Positions 1 to 8,571 are shown, counted from the first letter of the stretch. The stretch: 64,000 nt of DNA from Shimia abyssi (GCF_003014475.1 NZ_PYGJ01000002.1:372001-436000), one strand, 5' to 3'. Notes: generated from the sequence alone by a model not told the origin. Numbers and translations: made by a program.

Positions 1-69
1 ATCACCTTCCCGTTCAACCTCACCATCGGCCTCCCGCTCTACAGCACAATTGCCATGTGGTTTGTTTAA
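1..69 (+). CDS. C-terminal end of a sodium-dependent bicarbonate transporter (SbtA-like), partial
   Basis: The first 22 codons are open and end in TAA. They read ITFPFNLTIGLPLY and then a short hydrophobic tail, which closely resembles the last transmembrane segment of SbtA/DUF897-type sodium-dependent bicarbonate permeases. The start and most of the gene lie left of the window. It points in the same direction as the LysR regulator that follows, which might control it. The assignment rests on a very short stretch. A competing open frame on the opposite strand covers the same bases, so a small doubt remains. Confidence 0.5.
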   Translation: MTFPFNLTIGLPLYSTIAMWFV

Positions 70-149
70 AACCTCAACTATGCCTTCCCCGTCAGCCCTA
101 ATGAAACTATCGCCTTGTGAACCATCTGGATTGAAAACAAACTGAAACA

Positions 150-177
150 GACCTTCGCGCTCCGCTGCGCGAAGGTC
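150..177 (+). terminator. 11-bp perfect hairpin after the sbtA-like stop
   Basis: GACCTTCGCGC and GCGCGAAGGTC pair perfectly around the 6-base loop TCCGCT. It lies 80 bases after the transporter stop codon. There is no T-run on the plus side, so it may act as a transcript end, a 3' stabilising hairpin, or only be part of the intergenic sequence. On the minus strand it is followed by a moderately T-rich stretch. The rest of the 290-base gap (70-359) shows no convincing gene. Confidence 0.35.
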
Positions 178-359
178 GCTTGTGCGAAGGCGGTACACAC
201 CGCGTTCTACTGATAATCTCGCGGCCATAAACAACTGTTTCCCTGTTTCCACGTCGCAAACGATGCGCAACAAATCCCTGATATTGTCCGCCCATTGCCC
301 TCATCTTGCCTGATTTGGCCGCGATACCTGATCCTCGAAGAAGAACTCAGAAGGACCGA

Positions 360-1268
360 ATGATGGATCGCCTGACCGAAATGGAAGCTTTTGCCACCGT
401 GGTGGATCAGGGTGGCTTCACGGATGCCGCCAAGAAAATGGGCATCTCCAAATCCGCCGTGTCCAAGCACGTCTCAAGCCTTGAGGCCCGCCTTGGTGCA
501 CGCCTCCTGAACCGGACAACGCGCCGCGTAAGCCCGACCGAAATTGGTCTTGCCTATTACGACCGTGCCCGCCGTGTCCTCAATGATGCCGGCGAGGCCG
601 ACGCGCTTGTCACCTCGATGCAATCCGCGCCTTCGGGTCTCTTGCGCATCTCCGTCGCAACCGACTTTGGTGTCAATCACCTAAGCCCGGTTCTGGGCGA
701 ATTCCTCAACGAATTCACGGACATCACTGTCAACATGGTTCTCAACAACCGCTATGTTGAGCTGATTTCCGAAGGCTTTGACATGGCCATCCGTATCGGT
801 GAACTCGAAGACAGCACGCTACGCGCTCGCAAGCTGACCGAGACCACTAAACGTATGATCGCCAGCCCCGAATACTTCAAACGCTACGGCCGTCCGCAGA
901 AAATCGACGATCTCAACGATCACAAACTTCTGCATTATTCCAGCCAATCCAATGGCGCTGTGTGGAAACTGACCGCTCCTTCGGGTGAAAAACGTCAGGT
1001 GCGCACTGCTGGGTGGCTCTCGGTCAATGACGGTCAGTCGCTGTTGAACGCAGCTGTCGCAGGTCTTGGCATCGCATACTTGCCCAGCTTCCTCTATGCC
1101 GACGCACTAGAGCAGGGACTAGTCGAAGACGCCATTCCAGACCTGCCCATGGAAACCCAAGGTATCTACGCCGTTTATCCTCCGGGTCGGTTCACTCAGC
1201 CCAAGGTACGCGCCTTCATAGATTTCCTGGTACACGCATTTGCCGACAAGGGCCCAAGCGCCTGGTAA
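360..1268 (+). CDS. LysR family transcriptional regulator
   Basis: DNA-binding regulator of 302 residues, the usual LysR length. Residues about 5-64 form the winged helix-turn-helix (AFATVVDQGGFTDAAKKMGI, then SAVSKHVSSLEARLGARLL), followed by the family's RTTRRVSPTE. From about 90 on is the periplasmic-binding-protein-like effector domain (LRISVATDFGV, SEGFDMAIRIGEL). The frame is open further upstream, but the ATG at 360 is preceded by AGAAGGA, so that start is preferred over 306; 363 is a second ATG. The effector and targets are unknown. The neighbouring transporter on the same strand is one candidate target. A clear terminator follows. Confidence 0.9.
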   Translation: MMDRLTEMEAFATVVDQGGFTDAAKKMGISKSAVSKHVSSLEARLGARLLNRTTRRVSPTEIGLAYYDRARRVLNDAGEADALVTSMQSAPSGLLRISVATDFGVNHLSPVLGEFLNEFTDITVNMVLNNRYVELISEGFDMAIRIGELEDSTLRARKLTETTKRMIASPEYFKRYGRPQKIDDLNDHKLLHYSSQSNGAVWKLTAPSGEKRQVRTAGWLSVNDGQSLLNAAVAGLGIAYLPSFLYADALEQGLVEDAIPDLPMETQGIYAVYPPGRFTQPKVRAFIDFLVHAFADKGPSAW

Positions 1269-1322
1269 ACCTCACGAAACCCTGACGATTTCCCCTGGCT
1301 TTCCCGATGAAAGCTCACTACT

Positions 1323-1353
1323 GACCCGGTCCCCTTGGCCCGGGTCTTTTTTT
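1323..1353 (+). terminator. Rho-independent terminator of the LysR gene
   Basis: Perfect 7-bp stem GACCCGG/CCGGGTC with a 10-base loop followed by seven T. It sits 55 bases after the LysR stop codon and before the convergent OmpA-family gene. Confidence 0.85.
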
Positions 1354-1374
1354 GCCAGAAACAACCGGCTCAGC

Positions 1375-2367
1375 CTATTTCGTATTCAACAATACCGCCT
1401 CAACCCGCCGGTTGGCATTGCGTCCGGCCTCCGTAAGGTTAGACGCAATTGGCGACAAAAAACCAACCCCGCGCGCCTCCAATTGTGATTCGCCGACGCC
1501 ATGAACCTCAACCAATCGCGTGCGCACCGAAGTCGCCCGTCGCCGCGACAGCTCAGTGTTATTCTGCAAAGACCCTTCGCTGTCCGTGTGCCCCACCAGC
1601 GCAACACGTCGCTCTGCATCGTCATTCAGATATGTCGCCAACGCCGCCAGCGACCCAAACGGTCCCTCGCCCAACTGTGACGAGCCGGTTTCAAACACCA
1701 GATCGGACAAAACAATGTGTCCAGTTCTCTCCAAAACCAGCGAAATATCACTTGCCTCAACCACCGCCGGGCGCAGATCCCGACCATCATCGGCCTGAAC
1801 CGGCACACCAACATGCGGTGCCTCTTCCAAAACCGGAGCAGTCGATTCTGCCACCACTCGCACGGAATCGATCATCAACTGCGGGGCCACCTCAATTATT
1901 TGCACCATCCCCGCCTGCGCAGTCCGGCTGACCAGAATACCAATGGCTTCTGGTCCGGCATCTGCCTCTCGCGACCCTGCCAAAAACCGAAAATCGGCCA
2001 AGTCCACGAACATCTCCGGTGGTGGCATCACCTCGGTATTAAACCGGAAATCGAAACCACCGCACAATTGCGCATCACAAGACAACCGAATCTCATAGCC
2101 AGTTCGCAACAACTGCGCTGTCAGATCGGCCATGACATCAGCGGTCCCTGTAAACCCACTGCCAATCCGCCAACTACGCCGCCGCACACCGCCGCCATAA
2201 CGCTCACTTGGCACCGCTCCGTTCACAAAGACGCCAACAGGTAATGTGTAATATCCAGCCGCCGTATCAAACTGGCCGATCAGCTGCGCCGAATCCGGCA
2301 AAGCCGGATCAAACGCCGACACCACACCGGGCCATAGCGCCAAACTTATGCCAAGCGCTCGGATCAT
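1375..2367 (-). CDS. OmpA-family outer membrane / peptidoglycan-associated protein
   Basis: Exported protein of 330 residues. Residues 1-18 form a signal peptide ending in VVSA. A middle region of about 190 residues has no recognised domain. Residues about 213-328 form an OmpA C-terminal domain, recognised by VLSDLVFETGSSQL, VALVGHTDSEGS and LSRRRATSVRTRL, the loop that binds diaminopimelate in peptidoglycan. It probably ties the envelope to the cell wall. It starts inside the stop codon of the AhpD-like gene (4-base overlap), so the two are likely co-translated. Similar Rhodobacterales proteins are described only as OmpA family. The domain call is firm and the physiological role is not. Confidence 0.85.
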   Translation of the reverse strand: MIRALGISLALWPGVVSAFDPALPDSAQLIGQFDTAAGYYTLPVGVFVNGAVPSERYGGGVRRRSWRIGSGFTGTADVMADLTAQLLRTGYEIRLSCDAQLCGGFDFRFNTEVMPPPEMFVDLADFRFLAGSREADAGPEAIGILVSRTAQAGMVQIIEVAPQLMIDSVRVVAESTAPVLEEAPHVGVPVQADDGRDLRPAVVEASDISLVLERTGHIVLSDLVFETGSSQLGEGPFGSLAALATYLNDDAERRVALVGHTDSEGSLQNNTELSRRRATSVRTRLVEVHGVGESQLEARGVGFLSPIASNLTEAGRNANRRVEAVLLNTK

Positions 2368-2936
2368 CTGGCCAGTGAGTGATACTCTTCATTTGGTCGC
2401 ATATCCGTGGCCGAAGCGACGCGGTTTGACATGTTGTAAAACCCGGCGACATTGGCGATATCCCAGATGTCCTGATCGCTGCACCCCGCATCGCGCAGCC
2501 CCTGACGGTCCGACTCTTCAATCGTATAAGACGCCATCGTCATCTTTTCGGCAAAGGCCAGCATCGCGCGCTGTCGCGCATCCAGTTGCGCCACCCGCCA
2601 GTTCATCACCATCTTCTCGCCCAGCGCCGGATCACCCGAATATTGGCGAACCGCCGCGCCATGCGCGACCAGGCAGTAAAAACACTTATTCACCGAACTC
2701 ACCACCACAGCGATCATTTCGCGTTCCAGCTTGCTCAGCCCGCTCTCACCTAGCATCAGATCATTATACAGCGCCGTGAACGCATTGAGCTTGTCCACAT
2801 GGATCGCATACGCCTTGAGCACATTGGGCACCATGCCCAGCTTTTCTTGACAAATCTCAAAATATCGCTGTGTTTCAGGCGGCAATGGGTCCAGCATCGG
2901 AATATCCAATGCCGTAGGCTGATCTGAACTGGACAT
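2364..2936 (-). CDS. AhpD-like peroxidase-related protein (carboxymuconolactone decarboxylase fold)
   Basis: A 190-residue cytoplasmic protein of the uncharacterised peroxidase-related/CMD family. The signature is ERE near residue 71, followed by SSVNKCFYCLVAHGAAVR with a redox CxxC pair (C-F-Y-C) and the downstream His. LGMVPNVLKA near the N-terminus is also typical. Members act as alkylhydroperoxidase-like thiol enzymes, but the substrate here is unknown. The ATG follows GGGAGG at good spacing. It ends inside the start of the OmpA-family gene. Confidence 0.85.
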   Translation of the reverse strand: MSSSDQPTALDIPMLDPLPPETQRYFEICQEKLGMVPNVLKAYAIHVDKLNAFTALYNDLMLGESGLSKLEREMIAVVVSSVNKCFYCLVAHGAAVRQYSGDPALGEKMVMNWRVAQLDARQRAMLAFAEKMTMASYTIEESDRQGLRDAGCSDQDIWDIANVAGFYNMSNRVASATDMRPNEEYHSLAR

Positions 2937-2947
2937 GAAGGCCTCCC

Positions 2948-3679
2948 TTAAGCCGTTGGTTTTTGTCGGTAATGATACGTTCCCACAACAGACATCCCAA
3001 GGGAAGCATAGAGACCATTTGCGCCGGTATTACGTGTCGTACAAATCACCGCCAACGTATGCCCGCCGTGCTCCAGCACCCAGAACGCCGCCCGTTGCAT
3101 CAGCCACTTTCCAACACCTTGCCGCCGTTGAGCGGGTAGAATTTCCAACGCGTGCACCATACCGACACCGTTATGCATCGCCAGAAAGGACGTACCCGCA
3201 GGCTGATCCCGCCAACGCGACACAAACCCTGTCTTGGGCCCCACGGCACGCTTCATGACTTCAACACGGTCTGGTCCGATCCCACCCGTAGCCCACATCT
3301 CTTCCATGATCCTCAGCGGCTCCCACGCCGGGATCGCCGCAGTTCGCGGGGGGCGCTCGGTGGCAATATCCGCGGCGCGCGCAGCAAACATCGTCACCGG
3401 GTCGACCACCTCATAACCCATTTCTGCCAATAGCGCATCCAGTGCGTCCTCGCCCTCGCGGATCTGAAACAACGCCCCCTGCCCCAATGCTGCCATTGCC
3501 CCTTCTGCGCGCCAGATGTCTTCTGCCGTTACCGGTCCATTTGCTGTCGCGGCCGACACCCGTTTCCCGCCGCCGCGGCCATCACGAATGGTAAAAGGCC
3601 CGCTTTCGCTTGTCGCAAATGGCGGCCATGTGCCCTCAACAACATCGTACATCTGCGCAGCGTCAGGCAAACTCGTCAT
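2948..3679 (-). CDS. GNAT family N-acetyltransferase
   Basis: A 243-residue protein with a C-terminal GNAT domain. The acetyl-CoA loop is QRRQGVGKWLMQRAA, followed by NTGANGLYASLGM. The N-terminal third is poorly conserved and may hold a second degenerate GNAT half. Its start overlaps the stop of the CinA-like gene by 4 bases (ATGA), so they form one transcription unit. The substrate cannot be inferred. Confidence 0.8.
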   Translation of the reverse strand: MTSLPDAAQMYDVVEGTWPPFATSESGPFTIRDGRGGGKRVSAATANGPVTAEDIWRAEGAMAALGQGALFQIREGEDALDALLAEMGYEVVDPVTMFAARAADIATERPPRTAAIPAWEPLRIMEEMWATGGIGPDRVEVMKRAVGPKTGFVSRWRDQPAGTSFLAMHNGVGMVHALEILPAQRRQGVGKWLMQRAAFWVLEHGGHTLAVICTTRNTGANGLYASLGMSVVGTYHYRQKPTA

Positions 3680-4395
3680 CCAAAGACCTCTGCCAGCTTG
3701 GTCATCGCCGCATCCACACGCGCACCATCTTGTCCACGGATCACGATATTCGCACCATACACACCATCTCGCTGAAATGGGTATGACCCGATAGAGAGGT
3801 CCGAAAAATCAACCGCCAACGCCCCCAACGGTCCGGCAATATCGCCCTCCCCCTTCATCACGCGCAACGTCTGCGACAACACAGGGGCACCCCCTGTCAG
3901 CGTCGGCAAAACACTGGCGACCATGGCTTGGAAAACACTTGGCACCCCCGCCATCACATGCACGTTTTCCACCGTAAATCCCGGCGCCACAGACACAGGG
4001 TTGTCGATCAACGCCGCTCCATCCGGTATCCGCGCCATGCGCAATCGCGCCTCGTTCAGTTCCTGACCCGACCGGTCGTAATGCGCTTGCAACAACGCCC
4101 GCGCATCGGCCCGCACATCAATCGATCGCCCAAAAGCAGACGCGATGCAATCAGCGGTGATATCATCATGCGTCGGCCCAATTCCACCGCTGGTAAACAT
4201 GGTGTCATACGACTTGGACAAAGCGCGCACCGCCGCTACGATCCCGTCAGAATCATCCGCCACCACCCGTACTTCACGAAGGTCGATCCCCGCCTTGGTC
4301 AGCTCCCCGGCAAGGAAGTACATATTCGCATCCCGTGTGCGCCCAGACAAAATTTCGTCACCGATCACAAGCATTGCCGCTGTTGGGTTCGCCAT
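3676..4395 (-). CDS. CinA-like molybdopterin-binding (MoCF) domain protein
   Basis: A 239-residue protein with the MoaB/Mog/CinA fold. Key motifs are VIGDEILSGRTRDAN, then TSGGIGPTHDDITADCIA near residue 70, and VHVMAGVPSVFQAM. It corresponds to the N-terminal half of CinA and lacks the C-terminal nicotinamide-nucleotide amidohydrolase domain. In CinA the N-terminal half carries ADP-ribose pyrophosphatase activity. The frame is open 17 codons further upstream, but the ATG at 4395 has a perfect AAGGAG and fits the family start. Divergent from sfsA with 49 bases between the starts. Confidence 0.85.
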   Translation of the reverse strand: MANPTAAMLVIGDEILSGRTRDANMYFLAGELTKAGIDLREVRVVADDSDGIVAAVRALSKSYDTMFTSGGIGPTHDDITADCIASAFGRSIDVRADARALLQAHYDRSGQELNEARLRMARIPDGAALIDNPVSVAPGFTVENVHVMAGVPSVFQAMVASVLPTLTGGAPVLSQTLRVMKGEGDIAGPLGALAVDFSDLSIGSYPFQRDGVYGANIVIRGQDGARVDAAMTKLAEVFG

Positions 4396-4444
4396 CCCTC
4401 TACTCTCCTTGTCACAAGCGTTCTGCAGGTATAGGCCTCCGCCC

Positions 4445-5173
4445 ATGCGCTTTCAAACCCCTCTTGTTCCCGCCGTGCTTATCCGTCGCTACAAACGGTT
4501 CCTTGCCGACGCCCGCCTGATGGATGGTACCGAGGTTACTGCCCATTGCGCCAATCCCGGCTCGATGATGGGTCTGGCCGATCCCGGCACCCGCATCTGG
4601 CTCGAACCCAACGATGACCCAAAGAGAAAGTTGAAATACGGCTGGCGGCTGGTAGAGCACGAAAACGGTCATTTCACCGGTGTCGACACCTCTGTGCCCA
4701 ACCGGGTCCTGAAAGCCGCCCTTATGGCCCGCGCCATTCCGGAACTCGCCGAGTATCCGCTTGTCCGCCCGGAGGTCAAATATGGTAAAAACAGCCGGAT
4801 TGACTTCCTGTTATCCGCCGACACCCTGCCCGACCTCTATGTCGAGGTAAAATCCGTCACCCTCTCGCGCCGACCGGAAACGGCCGAATTCCCAGACAGT
4901 GTTACGGCACGTGGAGCCAAGCATCTTGATGAACTGAAATCCATGCTCGCCGACGGTCATCGCGCCATGATGTTCTACCTCGTCCAACGCACCGACGCCA
5001 AACAAGTCACTCTGGCTGCAGACATCGACCCCAAATATGCAGTTGCATTTGACGCCGCCCGCGCCGCTGGCGTTGAGGTGATCGCATATAGCTGCACCAT
5101 TACTCCGCACCGCATCGACATCGGCCCTTCGCTGCCTTTTTCCCGCGAACCCTGGAAACACCTCACAAGTTGA
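4445..5173 (+). CDS. sfsA: Sugar fermentation stimulation protein SfsA
   Basis: A 242-residue SfsA-family protein. Typical motifs are CANPGSMMGL near residue 36, LEPNDDPKRKLKYGW, RPEVKYGKNSRIDFLL and YVEVKSVTL, followed by SVTARGAKHLDELKSML. The family has an OB-fold part and a nuclease-like (PD-D/EXK-type) core; SfsA was first described as a DNA-binding protein affecting maltose metabolism in E. coli. The start at 4445 matches the family start and leaves a short divergent promoter region with the CinA-like gene. Confidence 0.92.
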   Translation: MRFQTPLVPAVLIRRYKRFLADARLMDGTEVTAHCANPGSMMGLADPGTRIWLEPNDDPKRKLKYGWRLVEHENGHFTGVDTSVPNRVLKAALMARAIPELAEYPLVRPEVKYGKNSRIDFLLSADTLPDLYVEVKSVTLSRRPETAEFPDSVTARGAKHLDELKSMLADGHRAMMFYLVQRTDAKQVTLAADIDPKYAVAFDAARAAGVEVIAYSCTITPHRIDIGPSLPFSREPWKHLTS

Positions 5174-5225
5174 GTTTTTGGCATTTGAGAACACTGAATG
5201 ACGCGCCCGTGCATTTCTCAATGAT

Positions 5226-5280
5226 CAAAAATACCCCGGGGGAATCGCTGCGTGCTGCGATGGGGGCAGCGCCCCCAAAA
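5226..5280 (+). repeat. Dispersed intergenic hairpin repeat, copy A (head truncated)
   Basis: Contains AAAAATACCCCGGGGGAATCG, a hairpin around GCTGCG, and the closing palindrome GGGGGCAGCGCCCCC. It matches five other intergenic copies in the window (29745, 34067, 57695, 60480, 63448) but lacks the CATCTTGCC head. It lies between sfsA and map. Confidence 0.7.
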
Positions 5281-5372
5281 TCACCCAGTTTGTCAAAAAC
5301 GCTTACCCTCTGGTTCTTTCCCGCAATTACTCTTAAATAAAGCCGAAACTCAGAGCCGACGGAGCAAACCCA

Positions 5373-6179
5373 ATGATTGGCAAAGGCCGCCAGACCCGCG
5401 ACGGGATCCGTATCTATGACACGTCAGATTTTGCAGGTATGCATACCGCTGGCGCTTTGGCCGCGCGGATTTTGGATGAGGTGGCCAAAATGGTCATTCC
5501 TGGCCAGACCACAGCCGCCATCGACGCTGCGATCGAAGCCAAGGTGGATGAAGCGGGCGCAAAATCCGCCACCATTGGCTATCGCGGGTACGAGCACGCC
5601 AGCTGCATTTCAGTCAACCACGTGGTCTGTCACGGTATTCCCGGCGACAAGAAACTTAAGGATGGCGATATCCTCAATATCGACGTCACTGTAATTGTCG
5701 ACGGTTGGTATGGTGACACATCCCGTATGTATGTGGCTGGCAAACTCCCGCGCAAGGCCGAGCGCTTGATCCAGGTCACACATGATTCGCTCATGTTGGG
5801 GATCGAAGCCGTCAAACCCGGCAACACCTTTGGCGACATTGGCAACGCCATCCAATCTTATGTCGAGAGCCAACGCATGTCAGTTGTACGCGATTTTTGC
5901 GGTCACGGGCTTGGTCGTGTCTTCCACGCGCCGCCTAATGTGCTGCACTACGGTCGCCCCGGCACCGGCGCACGGCTCGAAGAGGGCATGTTCTTCACTA
6001 TTGAACCCATGGTGAACCTTGGACGCCCCGAAACCAAGGTCCTCGCTGATGATTGGACCGCCGTCACACGCGACAAATCCCTGTCCGCCCAGTTTGAACA
6101 TTCGATTGGCGTCACATCTGATGGTTGCGAGATTTTCACAAAATCACCAACCGGCAAGTTCCACCCGACCTATAGTTGA
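5373..6179 (+). CDS. map: Type I methionine aminopeptidase
   Basis: Removes the initiator methionine from nascent proteins; cytosolic dinuclear-metal enzyme, 268 residues. All five metal ligands are visible: Asp in LNIDVTVIVDGWYGDTS (two), His in CGHGLGRVFH, Glu in GMFFTIEPM and Glu in QFEHSIGVT. The substrate-binding loop GYRGYEHASCISVNHVVCHG is typical of bacterial enzymes. It stands alone between sfsA and the convergent DUF2189 gene. It also has a consistent start context (GGAGCAAACCCA before ATG). Confidence 0.97.
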   Translation: MIGKGRQTRDGIRIYDTSDFAGMHTAGALAARILDEVAKMVIPGQTTAAIDAAIEAKVDEAGAKSATIGYRGYEHASCISVNHVVCHGIPGDKKLKDGDILNIDVTVIVDGWYGDTSRMYVAGKLPRKAERLIQVTHDSLMLGIEAVKPGNTFGDIGNAIQSYVESQRMSVVRDFCGHGLGRVFHAPPNVLHYGRPGTGARLEEGMFFTIEPMVNLGRPETKVLADDWTAVTRDKSLSAQFEHSIGVTSDGCEIFTKSPTGKFHPTYS

Positions 6180-6208
6180 CGGTATATCTTCAGGCCATCA
6201 GCTAAGTT

Positions 6209-7069
6209 TCAGTCGTAGCTGATCGCTTTGCGGTACAGATGCCAAGTCGCGTGTCCGAGTATTGGCAGCACAAGAACCAACCCGATAAAGAACGGCACCG
6301 AACCCAATACCAGCAACCCGGCTACAATCGCCCCCCACACGGCGACAACGGCTGGGTTCTTCATAGCAACTCTCATGGATGTCGCCACGGCCACGGGCAA
6401 CCCAACCGGTTTGTCTACCAGCATTGGGAAACTCATCATCGACGTCACCAGCACCACGGCGGCAAAGATGAATCCCACCCCGCAACCAATCCAGATTAGC
6501 GCCCAGCCGGCTGGCGTCGACAATACGTTACTCATCAGCCCCACCATCGTCTTGGGCAGTTCCGGTCCCATCGTTGCGCCATATATTTCGAGCGCGACAA
6601 CCATCCAGACTACATACAACCCCATCAAATACAGGCCCAATACCATGATAGGCCCGAACACCCGGCTTTTTAATGACAACAGCGCAACCGCCCAGCTCAC
6701 TTCGTTGCCATCTTCATGCTGTCGACTCATCTCATAAAGCCCCACAGCAGCCAGCGGCCCAAGCAGCGCAAAACCTGCCGCCATTGGAAACACCAGCGGG
6801 ATCATCGCGCTGTCAAACGCTATCAACGTCAATGCAAGGCCAATCAACGGGTAAACCATAACCAGCACCAGAACATCGCTGCGGCTGCGCCCCATATCGG
6901 CCAGCCCCAGACGCAACGCCTCGCCAATGTCGCTCATATTAAGGCTGTGCACGCGCGGCGACACGCGCACGTCGCTTCCCATACCTTCGGCAACGTCGCC
7001 CATTCGCTGCCCGGCGCCACCCAAAACACGCGCTCCCCAGCTTAGCGGATTTCCGATTGTCTCAACCAT
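6209..7069 (-). CDS. DUF2189 integral membrane protein
   Basis: A 286-residue inner-membrane protein of the DUF2189 family. Residues about 40-60 carry the family's N-terminal piece (SDIGEALRLGLADMGRSRSD), followed by about six hydrophobic segments including LVLVMVYPLIGLALTLIAF and WALIWIGCGVGFIFAAVVLV. The family function is unknown; members occur widely in Rhodobacterales. The start codon has a strong AGGAGG five bases away, and the leader can fold into a structure that includes part of this site. Confidence 0.85.
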   Translation of the reverse strand: MVETIGNPLSWGARVLGGAGQRMGDVAEGMGSDVRVSPRVHSLNMSDIGEALRLGLADMGRSRSDVLVLVMVYPLIGLALTLIAFDSAMIPLVFPMAAGFALLGPLAAVGLYEMSRQHEDGNEVSWAVALLSLKSRVFGPIMVLGLYLMGLYVVWMVVALEIYGATMGPELPKTMVGLMSNVLSTPAGWALIWIGCGVGFIFAAVVLVTSMMSFPMLVDKPVGLPVAVATSMRVAMKNPAVVAVWGAIVAGLLVLGSVPFFIGLVLVLPILGHATWHLYRKAISYD

Positions 7070-7072
7070 TGC

Positions 7073-7168
7073 GTCCTCCTGATTTCATCAGGCAGGCCGC
7101 GTCGTCAGCCAGAATGTGCAGGATGCTCGAAACCCGATCACGGGGTCAGAACCTCTTGGGCGGCCTGC
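7073..7168 (-). promoter_or_regulatory. Structured 5' leader of the DUF2189 gene
   Basis: On the minus strand a perfect 9-bp stem (GCAGGCCGC at 7168-7160 with GCGGCCTGC at 7100-7092) closes a 59-base loop that contains smaller complementary pieces. It is followed without a gap by a 6-bp hairpin CCTGAT-GAA-ATCAGG whose 3' arm shares its AGG with the AGGAGG Shine-Dalgarno. This layout suggests control of translation start, such as a riboswitch, thermosensor or protein-binding leader. It does not match a riboswitch class I can recognise. Confidence 0.4.
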
Positions 7169-7223
7169 ATCTCATGGAATCACTATAGCACAAGTCTTTG
7201 AAAACCCCCGCACGTTCCCGCGA

Positions 7224-7874
7224 TCAAGGGGTGAGCGACAAAAGATCGTGCAACGCGTCGATGTGCTCGATCACTTCGGCCCCCATGCCCGACACCCGCC
7301 CCAACGCGCCGTTTTCATCAAACCCAATGGCGCGGATACCTGCCTTTTGGGCCGCAATTACACCTGCTGGGCTGTCATCGATCATCACACAAGCCGCAGG
7401 ATCCACGCCAAAGTGTTCCGCCGCCATCAATAGCAACCCCGGATCCGGCTTAGCTGGCCCATGTGTGTGTGGTGACCAGATACGCCCGTCAAAGTGGTCC
7501 CACAGCCCGGAAGGGCCCAGCGACACCTGCATTTTTTCCGGTGGTCCGTTCGAGGCCACGCAATCAGGAATGTCCAATGCTTTTAAGCGCGCCAACACCT
7601 CTGGTATTCCGGGCAGCACCCGAACACCGGCGCGCAGTGTGTCAAATATCTGCGCGTACATCTCATCGACCCAGCCATCTGCCAAATCGGCCCCCCGCCG
7701 CCGCGCTTCCTCGCACGCGCTATAGATCGTGCCACCCACAAACAACCCAAGACACTCAGTAGGTGACAGGTCCAACCCGTACTCGGCCAAATTGCGCGAG
7801 ATGACAGTACAAGTCGCCACCTCTGTGTCGACCAAAACACCGTCACAATCAAAAATAACCAGCTCCGGCCTCAC
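7224..7874 (-). CDS. HAD-IA family hydrolase (phosphoglycolate-phosphatase-like)
   Basis: A 216-residue haloacid-dehalogenase superfamily phosphatase. Motif I is FDCDGVLVDTE with nucleophile Asp at residue 9 or so; motif II is the Ser in CVASNGPPEK; motif III is the Lys of AKPDPGLLLMAAEHF; motif IV is MIDDSPAGVIAAQKAG. The cap is the alpha-helical C1 type. The natural substrate is not evident; sugar phosphates are usual for this group. It begins with GTG overlapping the rsmD stop by 4 bases, so it is likely co-translated with rsmD. Confidence 0.9.
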   Translation of the reverse strand: MRPELVIFDCDGVLVDTEVATCTVISRNLAEYGLDLSPTECLGLFVGGTIYSACEEARRRGADLADGWVDEMYAQIFDTLRAGVRVLPGIPEVLARLKALDIPDCVASNGPPEKMQVSLGPSGLWDHFDGRIWSPHTHGPAKPDPGLLLMAAEHFGVDPAACVMIDDSPAGVIAAQKAGIRAIGFDENGALGRVSGMGAEVIEHIDALHDLLSLTP

Positions 7875-8434
7875 GCGCCCGCCTCCAAAAATGTCACATG
7901 CGTGTCACCATATTTGCGCTGATCCAACAGTTCAAAACCATCCGGCGCAAGTTGTGGCGCGTTCTCTTCCCAAACGATCAATGCCTCAGGCGCAATCCAT
8001 CGCCCTGCGACCGCAACCGCCAGCGCCTTGTCTCCCAGACCCTTGCCATAAGGCGGGTCCAGAAACACCAGATCATACGGCGCATCCGCATTCAAAGGCA
8101 GTCGCGTTGCATCACGCGCTACCAATCGGGCCGCGCCCTTGGATCTGGTCAATTGAATATTCTCGCGTACAAGTGACCCCGCTTTGCGCCCGTCATCCAC
8201 AAACACAACGGACTCTGCCCCCCGCGACAATGCCTCCAATCCCAGCGCGCCGGTCCCGGCAAACAGATCCAGCACCCGAGCGCCCGTGATCGGGTCTCCA
8301 AATTTGCCTCCCATCAGCACGTTGAAAAGGTTCTCGCGCACGCGGTCCGTGGTGGGGCGTAAATGTGCACCTGCATCGCCCTTGCCAACACTGGCCAATG
8401 CCGTGCCGCGGAACTGTCCAGCAATGATCCTCAC
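7871..8434 (-). CDS. rsmD: 16S rRNA (guanine(966)-N2)-methyltransferase RsmD
   Basis: Methylates G966 of 16S rRNA in the 30S subunit using S-adenosylmethionine; 187 residues. The N-terminus MRIIAGQFRGTAL and RPTTDRVRENLFNVL are characteristic. The SAM site is VLDLFAGTGALGLEALSRGA and the catalytic N-methylase motif is DLVFLDPPYGKGL (DPPY). The start codon is GTG. It overlaps the downstream HAD gene by 4 bases. Confidence 0.95.
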   Translation of the reverse strand: MRIIAGQFRGTALASVGKGDAGAHLRPTTDRVRENLFNVLMGGKFGDPITGARVLDLFAGTGALGLEALSRGAESVVFVDDGRKAGSLVRENIQLTRSKGAARLVARDATRLPLNADAPYDLVFLDPPYGKGLGDKALAVAVAGRWIAPEALIVWEENAPQLAPDGFELLDQRKYGDTHVTFLEAGA

Positions 8435-8571
8435 ATTCTGCCCCTTGCTATCTGTTTTCCCGATTATTCACAAAACCGTGTACTGCCTTCATCTTTCGGA
8501 AAAAAAATTGCGCCAGCGTCGCGCGACCCTATATCGCCACAATATGGAAACGCAATGCAGAGAGAGTTCTC

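Noticed and set aside
302-310. CATCTTGCC sequence identical to the head of the dispersed repeat
   Set aside because: It is not followed by the AAAATAC part or any hairpin, and 9 bases can occur by chance. A relic cannot be excluded.
7073-7168. Fluoride riboswitch or hammerhead ribozyme in the DUF2189 leader
   Set aside because: CTGATGA and GGCCGCCCAAG pieces recall these classes, but the required 5' pairing partner of the fluoride fold and the hammerhead GAAA core with its stems are missing.
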